DNA from: SKPT01 sp040905445
GTDB taxonomy: Bacteria > Planctomycetota > Phycisphaerae > Phycisphaerales > Phycisphaeraceae
Assembly: GCA_040905445.1 (NCBI GenBank)
Contig: JBBDRN010000020.1
Span: 62,001 to 126,000 of the forward strand
DNA: 64,000 bases
Direction of reading: 5' to 3'
Shown in pieces: positions 43,347 through 52,235 of this stretch; within the stretch, counting starts at the first letter, position 1; every line of letters starts with the position of its first letter. The notes below the pieces were generated by a model. The model saw only the letters and a list, made by a program, of their open reading frames with translations, did not search any database and had not been told where the DNA came from. The translations under genes and the position numbers were made by a program.

Positions 43347-44552
43347 ATGAGGATTCAGCCTGCCAGTCGGATCGAGCGTCTGCCGCCCTATGTCCTGGGC
43401 CGGCTCAAGCAGCTTATCTATGACCGTCGCCAGGCCGGCGCGGACGTGATCGACCTGAACATGGGCAACCCGTCCGACGCCCCGCCCGAGGCGGTGGTGG
43501 ACAAGATCCGCGAGGCGGTGCTCGACCCGCGCAACAGCCGCTACTCCGTGTCCAAGGGGGTCTACAACCTCCGCCGGGACATGGCGATGAAGTACGAGCG
43601 CCGCTGGGGCGTCGAGCTGGATCCCGAAACCGAGGTGATCGCCACGATCGGCTCCAAGGAAGGCTTCAGCCACATGTGCCTGGCACTCCTGGGCGCCGGT
43701 GACATCGCGGTGGTGGCGGACCCGGCGTTCCAGATCCACACCTACGCCGTCGTCCTCGCCGGGGCGAGCACCGTGAGCGTGCGGCTGGGCAACGACACGG
43801 CCTTCCTCAAGCGCATCGAGGACGTCGTCGCCCACCTGACGCCCAAGCCCAAGGCGATCGTCCTCAACTACCCGCACAACCCGACGACGATGACGGTCGA
43901 GCCGGCCTTCTTCGAGCAGGTCGTGGAGTTGGCGGCGAGGCACGAGGTGGCGATCCTGCACGACTTCGCCTATGGCGAGACCTGCTTCGACGGATACAAG
44001 GCGCCGAGCTACCTGGCCGCACCGGGCGCCAAGGAGTACGGCGTCGAGTTCTCGACGCTCAGCAAACCCTACAACATGGCGGGCTGGCGCATCGGCTTCT
44101 GCTGCGGCCACCCCGACCTGATCGCGGCGCTGGGCACGATCAAGGGCTACTACGACTACGGCATCTTTCAGGCGGTGCAGATCGCCGCGATCATCGCCAT
44201 GCGCGAGGGTGACGCCCACGTCGAGCGGCAGGCGCAGGTCTACGCCGAGCGGCGCGACGTGCTCGTGCGCGGGCTGCGGCGGCTGGGCTGGGCGGTCGAG
44301 AGCCCTCACGCGACGATGTTCGTCTGGGCGAAGGTCAGCGACGAGCACCTGGCGCGCTACCAGGGCTCGACGGACGAGCTTTGCCTGGCCATGGTCGACG
44401 AGGCGGAGGTGGCGATGACGCCCGGCGCGGCGTTCGGCCCGCGCGGCGAAGGGTGGGTGCGCCTCGCGCTGGTGGAGAATGAGCACAGGATTCGGCAGGC
44501 GCTGCGGCAACTCGGCCGCGCGCTGCGGCGACCCGCGGCGGCGATCGGGTGA
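43347..44552 (+). CDS. AlaC/DapL-like class I aminotransferase
   Basis: 401 residues from the ATG at 43347; everything upstream in this frame, back to 40197, is an antisense shadow. PLP-dependent transaminase. Features: VIDLNMGNPSDAPPEAVVDKI, YSVSKGVYNLRRDMAMKYERR, IGSKEGFSHMCLALL, AIVLNYPHNPTTMTVEPAFF, ILHDFAYGETCFDGY, and the PLP Lys in STLSKPYNMAGWRIGFCCG. The N-terminal IERLPPYVLGRLKQLIYDRRQAGADVIDL is like AlaC-type alanine aminotransferases and the related LL-diaminopimelate aminotransferases; the exact substrate is unresolved. A GTAAAATT patch upstream (43292-43299) could be a -10 region. Confidence 0.9.
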   Translation: MRIQPASRIERLPPYVLGRLKQLIYDRRQAGADVIDLNMGNPSDAPPEAVVDKIREAVLDPRNSRYSVSKGVYNLRRDMAMKYERRWGVELDPETEVIATIGSKEGFSHMCLALLGAGDIAVVADPAFQIHTYAVVLAGASTVSVRLGNDTAFLKRIEDVVAHLTPKPKAIVLNYPHNPTTMTVEPAFFEQVVELAARHEVAILHDFAYGETCFDGYKAPSYLAAPGAKEYGVEFSTLSKPYNMAGWRIGFCCGHPDLIAALGTIKGYYDYGIFQAVQIAAIIAMREGDAHVERQAQVYAERRDVLVRGLRRLGWAVESPHATMFVWAKVSDEHLARYQGSTDELCLAMVDEAEVAMTPGAAFGPRGEGWVRLALVENEHRIRQALRQLGRALRRPAAAIG

Positions 44553-44626
44553 GCGGGGGAGTATCGACGTTTCTGCGGTTTGTTGATTTCGCGATGACGA
44601 TCGCTACCGCCGGCGGGGCTGGGGCG

Positions 44627-45214
44627 TCACAGAAAAAACAGCAATGAGAAGGTGATCGAGCCGCCGGCGAGCAGCAGCAGGACGACGACGGCGACGACCT
44701 TGCCGGTACTGGAGGAGGCCTTGTGCTTGGCCTCTTCCTTTTCAAGGTTGCGGATGACTTCCGCGGCGCCAGGGCGGTTCTTGATGGTGTTCAGGTCGCG
44801 CTGGGCGGGGTGGGCGAGCTCGGCGTCGTCGGTGATGTCCTCGCCGACGTGGGTCTCGATGGTGTGGCCAGCCTGGATGTTGTAGCCGCAGTTGATGCAG
44901 ATGACCGTGTCGGGCCGGGCGGGGTTGTTGCAGTTGGGGCAGCGGCCCTGGTTGGCGATGATGGCGGCGGCGCCGATGCGGGGCTTGTTGGCGGCCGGAT
45001 CGTCCTCGGTCATGTCCAGGCCGTAGGTGCTCTCGCCCGGGTCGGCGGGCGCCGGGGGTGGGCCGAGGGCCTCGGCTTCGCCGCCGGACTCGCTGGGCAG
45101 GCGCATTTTCTGCCCGCACTTGCAGGTGACCTTCTTGCCTGCGAGCTCTGCCTTCCAGCGGTAGTGCTTGCCACAATGGGGGCAACTGATTCGCCCTTGC
45201 GACGCTTGGGCCAT
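44627..45214 (-). CDS. Double zinc-ribbon protein with C-terminal membrane anchor
   Basis: 195 residues. First zinc ribbon ISCPHCGKHYRWKAELAGKKVTCKCGQKM (CxxC...CxCG), Pro/Glu-rich linker, second ribbon GRCPNCNNPARPDTVICINCGYNIQAG. A coiled stretch (GAAEVIRNLEKEEAKHKAS) and a single C-terminal membrane helix (VVAVVVLLLLAGGSITFSLLFFL) follow. Tail-anchored zinc-ribbon proteins like this are abundant in planctomycetes and their function is unknown. The ATG at 45214 follows GAGGT. Confidence 0.85.
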   Translation of the reverse strand: MAQASQGRISCPHCGKHYRWKAELAGKKVTCKCGQKMRLPSESGGEAEALGPPPAPADPGESTYGLDMTEDDPAANKPRIGAAAIIANQGRCPNCNNPARPDTVICINCGYNIQAGHTIETHVGEDITDDAELAHPAQRDLNTIKNRPGAAEVIRNLEKEEAKHKASSSTGKVVAVVVLLLLAGGSITFSLLFFL

Positions 45215-45462
45215 CTGCGATTACCTCGGTTGGAGTACAGCGTTTCCGATCCACCAGCGTCGCCGGGGCGGGGGCAAATGTCAAGCTGGAGGCCCCGCGG
45301 GCCCGACGAAAGGGGGTAGTTGCCGGGGAGCGTCCGGGGCGGGCCGCGCGCCTGATTCGGGGCGGGCGGTTCTGGGGCTTGACGCGGGGGCGGTGGTGGA
45401 GCGATTCCCGGGTAAAAAAAGGGGGCGGGCTTGGCGGGGCGGTCTGGGCCCCCTATTCTTGA

Positions 45463-46635
45463 ATGTTTCCGCCGCGCATGGAGGTCGCGCCTGCCGTGAC
45501 GAGGACCATCCGTAACCGATCCGTAACCGTTCCGTTGATCGACCTGGCGCCCCAGCACGCGGCCTTGCGCGAGCAGATGGAGGGGGCGTTTGCCGAGGTG
45601 CTCGAGTCCGGGCAGTTCATCCTCGGGCCCTACGTCGAGCGCTTCGAGAGCCAGCTCGCGGCGTTCTGCGGGGTGGAGCACGTCGTGGGGGTCTCGTCGG
45701 GCACCGATGCGCTGCTGGCGGCGATGATGGCGCTGGGGATCGGGCCGGGCGACGAGGTGATCGTGCCGACGTTCACGTTCTTCGCGACGGCGGGGGCGGT
45801 CAGTCGGCTGGGCGCCCGGCCGGTGTTCGTAGACGTCAGCGCGCGGACGCACAACCTCGACGCGCGCATGCTCGAGGGGGCGATCACCCGCGCGACCAAA
45901 GCGATCGTGCCGGTGCACCTGTTCGGGCTGCCGGCGGACATGGCGGCGATCATGAAGATCGCCCGGGCGCACAAGCTGTGGGTGATCGAGGACGCGGCGC
46001 AGTCGCTGGGCGCGCGGCATGACGGGCGGGCGGTCGGCTCGATCGGCGACATCGGCTGCTTCAGCTTCTACCCGACGAAGGGTCTGTCGGCGATGGGCGA
46101 CGCGGGGGCGTGCGTGACGAACAACGCGGAACTGGCGGACCGGCTGCGCATGCTGCGCGTACACGGCTCGGACCGGGGGTACCACTTCCCGATGATCGGT
46201 GGCAACTTCCGGCTCGACGCGGTGCAGGCGGCGCTGCTGTCGGTGAAGATGCCGCACCTCGACAGTTGGATCCGCAGCCGGCGTCGGTTGGCGAACCGGT
46301 ATCACCACAATTTCGAGGACGTGCCGCTGTCGACGCCGTTCGAGCCCGACGCGCGGTTCCACGCGTTCAACCAGTACACGGTGCGCCTGCGCGGGGGCCA
46401 GCGCGAGGCGCTGCGGCATCATCTGGACGCGTGCGGGATCGGCAACCGGGTGTACTACCCGCTGCCGCTGCATCTGCAGCCATGCTTCACCGAGTTGAAC
46501 TACAAGCGCGGGATGCTGCCGACCGCGGAGCGTGCCGCGGGCGAGGTGCTGAGCCTGCCGATGTACCCGGAGATGACCGAGCAGCAGCAGGATGAGGTGA
46601 TCGCGGCGGTGCGGGATTTCTTCGCGGCCGAGTGA
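45463..46635 (+). CDS. DegT/DnrJ/EryC1/StrS-family sugar aminotransferase
   Basis: 390 residues from 45463. ATG 45478 or GTG 45496 are alternatives; GGAGG at 45480-45484 favours the GTG, which gives VTRTIRNRSVTVPLIDLAPQ. PLP enzyme that aminates nucleotide-linked keto sugars. Motifs: QFILGPYVERFESQLAAFCGVEHVVGVSSGTDALLAAMMALGI, DEVIVPTFTFFATAGAVSRLGARPVFVD, WVIEDAAQSLGARHDGR, and the PLP Lys in CFSFYPTKGLSAMGDAG. The C-terminal substrate domain contains VYYPLPLHLQPCF. Probably makes an amino sugar for LPS O-antigen or glycan. No other glycan genes adjacent. Confidence 0.93.
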   Translation: MFPPRMEVAPAVTRTIRNRSVTVPLIDLAPQHAALREQMEGAFAEVLESGQFILGPYVERFESQLAAFCGVEHVVGVSSGTDALLAAMMALGIGPGDEVIVPTFTFFATAGAVSRLGARPVFVDVSARTHNLDARMLEGAITRATKAIVPVHLFGLPADMAAIMKIARAHKLWVIEDAAQSLGARHDGRAVGSIGDIGCFSFYPTKGLSAMGDAGACVTNNAELADRLRMLRVHGSDRGYHFPMIGGNFRLDAVQAALLSVKMPHLDSWIRSRRRLANRYHHNFEDVPLSTPFEPDARFHAFNQYTVRLRGGQREALRHHLDACGIGNRVYYPLPLHLQPCFTELNYKRGMLPTAERAAGEVLSLPMYPEMTEQQQDEVIAAVRDFFAAE

Positions 46636-46645
46636 GGGGGAGCGA

Positions 46646-46750
46646 ATTCGCAATTGACAATGGACAATGCACAATGGGCAGGCCGGGCGTCGCGCCGCAC
46701 CGGCTTCCGGTTTGTGCATTGACCATCGTGCATTGTGAATTTTGAACTTG
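46646..46750. repeat. Inverted pair of CAATGCACAATG-type repeats
   Basis: Left copy 46646-46679 (CAATTGACAATGGACAATGC then ACAATGGG). Right copy, opposite strand, 46711-46750 (TTTGTGCATTGACCATCGTG then CATTGTGAATTTTGAA). Very AT-rich against the surroundings. The same unit occurs inside the cassette ABC ATPase gene (23291-23330) and terminase gene (26247-26283). The TTG start of the next gene lies within the right copy. Confidence 0.7.
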
Positions 46751-47581
46751 TCCAACGCCCCGCAACAACCCGACGACCACCCCGCCCCCGCCCCCGACGA
46801 GCCGCTGGTGCGGCTGGTGAACGTGAGCAAGTCGTTCGGCTCGCTGCACGTGTTGCGCGGCCTCGACCTGGACATCAAGCCGGGGGAGGTGACGGTCGTG
46901 CTCGGCCCGTCCGGCACGGGCAAGAGCGTGCTGCTCAAGCACGTCGTCGGGCTGCTTAAGCCTGACGAGGGCGAGGTGTACTTCCGCGGCCGGCGGGTGG
47001 ACACGATGGGCGCGGCGGAGCTGGTGGAGATTCGGCGGGACATGGGGTTTCTCTTCCAGATGGGGGCGCTGTTCGACTCGATGACCGTGGGCGACAACGT
47101 CGCGTTCCCGCTGCGCGAGCACACGGACGACGGGCTGGCGGAGCGGCGCGAGCGGGTGGAGCGCGTGCTGGAGATGGTCGGCCTGCCGGGGATCCAGGCG
47201 AAGATGCCCGCGGAGCTGTCGGGCGGGCAGCGTAAGCGCGTGGCGCTGGCGCGGGCGGTGGTGCTGCACCCGAGCCTCGTGCTTTATGATGAGCCGACGA
47301 CGGGGCTGGACCCAATTCGCGCGGACGTGATCAACGAGCTGATCCTGGCGCTGAACCAGAAGCTGGGGATCACGAGCATCGTGGTGACGCACGACATCGC
47401 GAGCGCGAACAAGATTGCCGACCGGCTGGTGCTGCTTTACGATGGCAGGATCATCTGTGACGGCGATCGCGAGACGTTCGCGCAGACGGAAAACGAGCTT
47501 GTCCAGCGGTTCATGCAGGGCCAGGCCGACCGCGAGGATCTCGAGGCCATTCGCCAGGGGTTCGAGCGCCTGGCGCCTTAG
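46742..47581 (+). CDS. MlaF-like ABC transporter ATP-binding protein
   Basis: 279 residues from a TTG at 46742 (start uncertain: the region is a dispersed repeat; a second TTG is at 46748). Complete ABC core: VNVSKSFGSLHVLRGLDLDIKPGEV, Walker A GPSGTGKS, LFQMGALFDSMTVGDNVAFPL (Q-loop), signature LSGGQRKRVALARAV, Walker B LVLYDEPTTGLDP, H-loop VVTHD. FQMGALFDSMTVGDNVAFPLRE is typical of MlaF/Mkl ATPases for phospholipid transport via MCE proteins, and an MCE protein gene follows 73 bases later. No MlaE permease gene is in between, which is unusual. Confidence 0.93.
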   Translation: MNLSNAPQQPDDHPAPAPDEPLVRLVNVSKSFGSLHVLRGLDLDIKPGEVTVVLGPSGTGKSVLLKHVVGLLKPDEGEVYFRGRRVDTMGAAELVEIRRDMGFLFQMGALFDSMTVGDNVAFPLREHTDDGLAERRERVERVLEMVGLPGIQAKMPAELSGGQRKRVALARAVVLHPSLVLYDEPTTGLDPIRADVINELILALNQKLGITSIVVTHDIASANKIADRLVLLYDGRIICDGDRETFAQTENELVQRFMQGQADREDLEAIRQGFERLAP

Positions 47582-47599
47582 ACGGCGGTGCTGGCGGGC

Positions 47600-47632
47600 G
47601 GAAGCCCACGGATGGCAGGCCGGGGGCTTCCG
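47600..47632. repeat. Hairpin repeat, AGCCCACGGA family (copy 3)
   Basis: GGAAGCCC ... GGGCTTCC around ACGGATGGCAGGCC, between mlaF-like and MCE genes. Related to 1154-1184 and 11105-11135, but with a decayed inner stem. Confidence 0.55.
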
Positions 47633-47654
47633 CGAACCTTACCGGAGCGATGTG

Positions 47655-48701
47655 ATGCGAGAGGCAACCCGTAACCTGGCGGTGGGGCTGACGGCGCTGA
47701 TCGGCGTGGTGGGGCTGATGTTGATGATCCTGTTGTTCGGAAACGTGCAGCAGTGGATCCAGCGCGGCTATCCGCTGACGATCACCGTGCCCGAGGCGGC
47801 GGGGCTGACCAACGGCAGCGAAGTGCTGCTGTCGGGCATCCGCGTCGGGCATGTCGAGAACGTCTACTTCCAGCAGCCGGCGGGCACGGGTGTCGTGCTG
47901 GAGTGCCGGATCCGCGGCGACGTGCGCATTCCCGAGCAGGTGCAGGCGAGCGTGCATACCGAGCTGTTCGCAGGCACGTCCAGGCTGTCGCTGCAAGTGC
48001 GCGACGTGCCGCACGAACATCTCAGGTACCTGCCGGACGACGGGTCGGCGGTGATCTCCGGCGACGTGCCGACGATCGCGACGGCGGTGACGGCGGAACT
48101 GCACAGCGCGATGGAGGAGCCGCTGGAGCAACTGCGGACGATCACGGCGGAGTTCAGCGCGTTGTCGCAGGAGTGGACGCGGGTGGGCTCGAACGTGAAC
48201 CGGATGCTGGGCGCGCCGGGCGAGGCCGACGACGCCGACGCGGAAGCGGGCGACGCGCTGACGGGGAACCTGCCGCGCCTGCTGGCCCAGGCGGAGCGGC
48301 GGCTGGTGGAGATGGAGCGGGTGATCGCGGGCATCGATCGGTACGTCAACGACGACGAGCTTTACGAGAACGTCGTGGGCACGGTCGCGAACGCGCGCCA
48401 GGTCAGCGACCAGGTCGCGGGGCGCGTCGACGCACTGGGTGATGCGATGGAGGCGAGCGTCGCGGAACTGCGCGAGCGGTACGTCGCGCTGGCCGACGAC
48501 CTGGGCGGCGCGATCGCCTCGGTGCGACAGTTGACGGACGACGCGCGCGTCGGCGAGGGGACATTGGCGCGGCTGATGCAGGACCCGCAACTGTATGAGA
48601 ATCTCAATGACTCGGCGGTGCGGATGCAGGCAGCGGTCGACGACCTGCGGCTGCTGATTCAGAAGTGGGAGGCGGAGGGGATGCCGTTGCGGTTTTTCTA
48701 A
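47655..48701 (+). CDS. MCE/MlaD-domain protein
   Basis: 348 residues from the ATG at 47655. One N-terminal membrane helix (LAVGLTALIGVVGLMLMILLFG) precedes a single MCE domain (YPLTITVPEAAGLTNGSEVLLSGIRVGHVENVYF...VRIPEQVQASVHTELFAGTSRLSLQV). A long helical C-terminal region (about 150-340) contains a segment like ELRERYVALADDLGGAIASVRQ and DGTLARLMQDPQLYENLNDSA-type text (here EGTLARLMQDPQLYENL), characteristic of MlaD-like proteins. It is the periplasmic substrate-binding part of a lipid transporter with the upstream ATPase. Same strand and close spacing suggest one operon. Confidence 0.92.
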   Translation: MREATRNLAVGLTALIGVVGLMLMILLFGNVQQWIQRGYPLTITVPEAAGLTNGSEVLLSGIRVGHVENVYFQQPAGTGVVLECRIRGDVRIPEQVQASVHTELFAGTSRLSLQVRDVPHEHLRYLPDDGSAVISGDVPTIATAVTAELHSAMEEPLEQLRTITAEFSALSQEWTRVGSNVNRMLGAPGEADDADAEAGDALTGNLPRLLAQAERRLVEMERVIAGIDRYVNDDELYENVVGTVANARQVSDQVAGRVDALGDAMEASVAELRERYVALADDLGGAIASVRQLTDDARVGEGTLARLMQDPQLYENLNDSAVRMQAAVDDLRLLIQKWEAEGMPLRFF

Positions 48702-48736
48702 GGTAGCCGTATTAGCCGCCCCCCACCGAGCTTGTC

Positions 48737-50029
48737 ATGAAATACGCGATCATCATTCCCGACGGTGCGGCCGATCGTCCGCTGGACGAGTTGGATGGGC
48801 GCACGCCCCTGGAGGCAGCCGACACGCCGCACCTCGATGCGCTGGCGGAGCAGGGGAGGCAGGGGACGGCGGCGACGACGCCCGCGGGCATGCCGTGCGG
48901 CAGCGACGTGTGCACGATGAGCCTGCTCGGCTACGACCCGCAGCGCTATCACCGCGGCCGGGCGCCGCTCGAGGCGGCCGCGCTCGGCATCGAGCTTAAC
49001 GAGGCGGACTGGATCTTCCGCGTCAACCTGGTGACCGTCATCGACGGCAAGATGCAGGATCACTCCGCCGGGCACATCTCATCGAGCGAGGGGCGCAAGC
49101 TGCTGTCGGACTTCGCGGCCCACGCGGAGCTGCCCGATTTCGTGCTCTACCCGGGCGTGAGCTACCGGAACATCATGGTCGACGTCTCGAGCCGGGGGCA
49201 GACGGAGGACGCGGCGGGCGACGTGGCGGCGCAGGCGGCGCGGGTCGTTGGCGGGGCGGCGGGCGTCGGACGCGGACGCGACTGGTCGGAGCTCGAAACC
49301 ACCGCGCCGCACGACATCCCCGGCGAGCCGATCCGCAAGCACCTGCCCGTCGGCGGGGAGCATGCGGCGGTGCTGCAGCAGATCGTCGCCGAGAGCGAGC
49401 GCTACTTCGCCGAGCACGAGATCAACCAGACCCGCCGCGAGATGGGCGAGCTCCCGGCGACGCACCTCTGGCCCTGGGGGCAGGGCCGCCGCCCGGTGAT
49501 GCCCGCGTTCGCCGAGCGCTTCGGCGTGCGCGGGGCGATGATCACGGCCGTGGACCTGCTCGCCGGCATCGCCAGCTTCATCGGGTGGGATCGCCTCGAC
49601 GTGCCGGGCCAGAGCAGCTATCACGACAACGATTACGCCGCGACGGGGCGGTATGCCGTCGAGGCGATCAAGGCGTACGACCTCGTGTGTGTGCACGTCG
49701 AGTCGCCCGACGAAGCGTCGCACGCCGCCGACGCGGCGACGAAGGTGGCGGCGATCGAGGCGATCGATACGCACGTGGTCGGGCCGGTGTGCGAGGCGCT
49801 GGCGCGCGGGCATGAGGAGGGTTGGCGTGTGTTGGTGATGCCGGACCATTACACGCTGGTGGACACGCGCAAGCACGACCCGACGCCGGTGCCGTTCCTG
49901 ATGGCGGGCACGCGCGTGCACGCAGTGCTGCATCCGCCGCTGAGCGAGCGCAACGCGAACGGCTCGGACCTGCACGTGGCGCACGGGCATGAGCTGATGG
50001 AGTATTTCCTGTTCGGGGGGTTGCACTGA
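48737..50029 (+). CDS. apgM: 2,3-bisphosphoglycerate-independent phosphoglycerate mutase, archaeal (ApgM) type
   Basis: 430 residues. Interconverts 3- and 2-phosphoglycerate using two metal ions and a phosphoserine. YAIIIPDGAADRPLDELDGRTPLEAADTPHLDALAEQG contains the first metal Asp; MPCGSDVCTMSLLGYDP contains the nucleophilic Ser region. Later blocks are INQTRREMGELPATHLWPWGQGRRP, GAMITAVDLLAGI, VHVESPDEASHAAD (metal-binding Asp/His) and VLVMPDHYTLVDTRKHDPTPVPF (His/Asp). This is the archaeal-type subfamily that many bacteria also carry. Normal length, motifs intact. Confidence 0.94.
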   Translation: MKYAIIIPDGAADRPLDELDGRTPLEAADTPHLDALAEQGRQGTAATTPAGMPCGSDVCTMSLLGYDPQRYHRGRAPLEAAALGIELNEADWIFRVNLVTVIDGKMQDHSAGHISSSEGRKLLSDFAAHAELPDFVLYPGVSYRNIMVDVSSRGQTEDAAGDVAAQAARVVGGAAGVGRGRDWSELETTAPHDIPGEPIRKHLPVGGEHAAVLQQIVAESERYFAEHEINQTRREMGELPATHLWPWGQGRRPVMPAFAERFGVRGAMITAVDLLAGIASFIGWDRLDVPGQSSYHDNDYAATGRYAVEAIKAYDLVCVHVESPDEASHAADAATKVAAIEAIDTHVVGPVCEALARGHEEGWRVLVMPDHYTLVDTRKHDPTPVPFLMAGTRVHAVLHPPLSERNANGSDLHVAHGHELMEYFLFGGLH

Positions 50030-50097
50030 GGCGGCGCGGTGGACGAGAAGAGAACCACAGAGGCACAGAGGTACAGAGAAGAGCGGAGAGCGTTACC
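50030..50097. repeat. Dispersed CCACAGAGGCACAGAG element
   Basis: GAACCACAGAGGCACAGAGG then TACAGAGAAGAG (50052-50083), between apgM and the next gene. It includes the purine-rich segment that probably serves as ribosome binding site for the gene at 50098. Confidence 0.6.
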
Positions 50098-51381
50098 ATG
50101 ACTCAGCTTGCCACGAACTTCCCCGCGTACACCGAGCACGACCCGGCGGTGCCGGTGTGGTGTGTGACGCCGACGCTCAACGGCTGCATCCACCGCTTCT
50201 TTGACAGCTCGCCGTTCAGCCCATCGGGGCGCTACATGGGGCTGTTTCGTTTGCCGGTTGAGACGCGCATGCCCCGGCCGGAGGAGGCGGGCGAGGTGGT
50301 GGTCGTGGACCTGGAGGAGGGCTCGGAGCGCGTCGTCGCGACGACGCATGGATGGGAGCCCCAACTCGGCGCGAACGTGCAGTGGGGCGCCGACGACCAC
50401 ACGCTCATCTTCAACGACGTTGATCTCGCCACGCATCGGCCGCACGGCGTGCGCCTGGACTGGACGACGGGCGAAGCGCATCGCCTCGAGGGCACGGTCT
50501 ACCACGTCAGCCCCGACGGGCTGCGGGCCGTCTCGTCGTCGCTGGATCGCGCCCGGCGGACGCAGTCGGGCTACGGCGTGACGCTCGCCGACGAGCATAC
50601 GCCGCGCAACATCGGCGCGCCGGACGACGACGGCCTGTGGCTCACCGACCTGACGACCGGCCGGCGCGAGCTGATCCTCTCGCTTCGCGACGCCGTCAGG
50701 TTCACGCCGAGCATTCCCGAGGATGACCTGGACAACTGGCAGGTCTACGGCTTTCACAGCAAGTTCAACCCGCAGGGCGATCGGCTTATCTTCACCGTCC
50801 GTGCCTTCCCAGGCGAAGCGCCGCGACCCTTCGACCTCATCGGCGCCCAGGGGCCCCGCGGCGGACTGGAGTTCAACGTCCTGACGCTCCGACCCGACGG
50901 CTCGGAGGTGCGCAACGCCGTGCCCGCCGAGCATTGGCGAAACGGCGGGCACCACATCAACTGGTTCCCCGACGGCGAGAGGCTGTCGATGAACCTCGGC
51001 ATCGACGGCCGCGAGAAGGGCATGTTCTTCGTCGCGTGCGGCGTCGATGGGTCGGACCTCAAGCCGATCATGCGCAGCGTCCCCGGCTCCGGGCATCCGA
51101 CGATTCATCGCGACGGCCGGCATATCCTCACCGACGCCTATGCGCGCGAGCCGGTCGCGTATGGCGATGGAAGCGTGCCGCTGCGGCTGGTGGATCGGCA
51201 GACCGGTGAGGACCGCCACATCGTGCGCATCATGATCGAGCCCGGCGAGCTGCCGCAGCGCGCGATGCGCGTCGACCCGCACCCGGCGTGGGATCGCGAC
51301 TGGCGCCGGGTGGCGTTCAACGGCTTCGCGGACGGCACGCGCCGCGTGTACGTCGCGGACCTCGGCGAGCTTGTGGGCTAG
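50098..51381 (+). CDS. TolB/oligogalacturonate-lyase-like beta-propeller protein
   Basis: 427 residues, no signal peptide. Propeller repeats are visible as SPFSPSGRYMGLFRLP, NVQWGADDHTLIFNDVD, HVSPDGLRAVSSSLD, FHSKFNPQGDRLIFTVRAF, HHINWFPDGERLSMNLG, HPTIHRDGRHILTDAY and AWDRDWRRVAFNGFADGTRRVYVADL. The set resembles WD40-like PD40 repeats found in TolB and in PL22 oligogalacturonate lyases. Conserved His residues (GGHHINWFPDG, GHPTIHRDG) fit the metal site of PL22-like proteins. I would call it a putative cytoplasmic uronide-related lyase or hydrolase; no proof. Confidence 0.7.
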   Translation: MTQLATNFPAYTEHDPAVPVWCVTPTLNGCIHRFFDSSPFSPSGRYMGLFRLPVETRMPRPEEAGEVVVVDLEEGSERVVATTHGWEPQLGANVQWGADDHTLIFNDVDLATHRPHGVRLDWTTGEAHRLEGTVYHVSPDGLRAVSSSLDRARRTQSGYGVTLADEHTPRNIGAPDDDGLWLTDLTTGRRELILSLRDAVRFTPSIPEDDLDNWQVYGFHSKFNPQGDRLIFTVRAFPGEAPRPFDLIGAQGPRGGLEFNVLTLRPDGSEVRNAVPAEHWRNGGHHINWFPDGERLSMNLGIDGREKGMFFVACGVDGSDLKPIMRSVPGSGHPTIHRDGRHILTDAYAREPVAYGDGSVPLRLVDRQTGEDRHIVRIMIEPGELPQRAMRVDPHPAWDRDWRRVAFNGFADGTRRVYVADLGELVG

Positions 51382-51427
51382 CAACCCTTGCGCCACGAAG
51401 ACGCGAAGGGGATGACGCGGACGTGAG

Positions 51428-51524
51428 TAGGGTCCGCTGTGCGGACCTTTCCCCGATCGAGCGATCGCAACGCAACGCCGCATGCCATCGCCATTCCGAA
51501 AGGTCCGCACAGCGGACCCTACGG
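51428..51524. repeat. Inverted pair of GGTCCGC/GCGGACC palindromes
   Basis: TAGGGTCCGCTGTGCGGACC (51428-51447) and its reverse copy at 51500-51524, separated by about 50 bases. They fill the convergent gap between the propeller gene and the ACT gene. A purine-rich CCACGAAGACGCGAAGGGG element precedes them at 51393-51411. Confidence 0.85.
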
Positions 51525-51552
51525 CGGCGTCGGGCGATGTCGAGCGCCGTGA

Positions 51553-51975
51553 TCAGATTTTCGCGAGCAGCTTGATGGCCTGGCTGGCGTCGGCGGTCGA
51601 GTCGAAGGCGAGGTAGACGACGCTCTGGTCGCCGATGGCCGCGGCCGACAGCCCGCGGAGGTTGAGCCCGGCGTCGGCGAGCAGCCAGGTGATCTGGGCG
51701 CCGAGGCCCGGGCGGTCGCCGCCCATGACCCGCACCGAATGCAGGCTCGTGGTCGGGGCGAAGCCGGCGGCCTTGGCGGCGTGCTCGACGGCGTCGCCCT
51801 CGATCGGCGTGACGAACAGGACGCCCTTGCCCGGGTTGTCCGCGTCCCGGCGCGAGATGATGAACTCCAGGTTCGCGCCCGCGGCGGAGAGGGCGTCGAG
51901 CTTCTCGGCCAAGCCCCCCGGCCTGTCGTCGATCGTCGCCGCCCAGACCGGGACGCGTGCGGATGTCATGCCCAT
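51553..51975 (-). CDS. Tandem ACT-domain protein
   Basis: 140 residues from the ATG at 51975. Two ACT domains: VPVWAATIDDRPGGLAEKLDALSAAGANLEFIISRRDADNPGKGVLFVTP, then HSVRVMGGDRPGLGAQITWLLADAGLNLRGLSAAAIGDQSVVYLAFDSTADASQAIKLL. Both have the DRPG(L/G) turn used to bind amino acids or small ligands. No enzyme domain is present, so it is a stand-alone regulatory or ligand-binding protein. Its partner is unknown. Confidence 0.88.
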   Translation of the reverse strand: MGMTSARVPVWAATIDDRPGGLAEKLDALSAAGANLEFIISRRDADNPGKGVLFVTPIEGDAVEHAAKAAGFAPTTSLHSVRVMGGDRPGLGAQITWLLADAGLNLRGLSAAAIGDQSVVYLAFDSTADASQAIKLLAKI

Positions 51976-52235
51976 GGCTTCGTGCTCCGTGGTGAGGCCA
52001 GTTTCGCACCCTCAACTTAACGCGGCGCGGGCACGGGGGCCAGCGTTCCGCGAACGCCCCCCGGCCACCCCGGCCCCGACGCGCATGGCGGGCGGCGCGG
52101 GCGGCGGCGGGGGCGAGGCGGGCGCTTGCCAGCAGCATCAACCAACCACAGCCGGCGCGCAGCACACGCGATGCTTCGTGCTCGCTCGTCCCCGGACGAT
52201 CGGCTCAATCGCCGAAATATGGACGTGGACAGGAC

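Noticed and set aside
45010..47124. A 704-residue minus-strand open frame
   Set aside because: Arg/His/Pro-rich and antisense to the DegT and MlaF-like genes; no domain.
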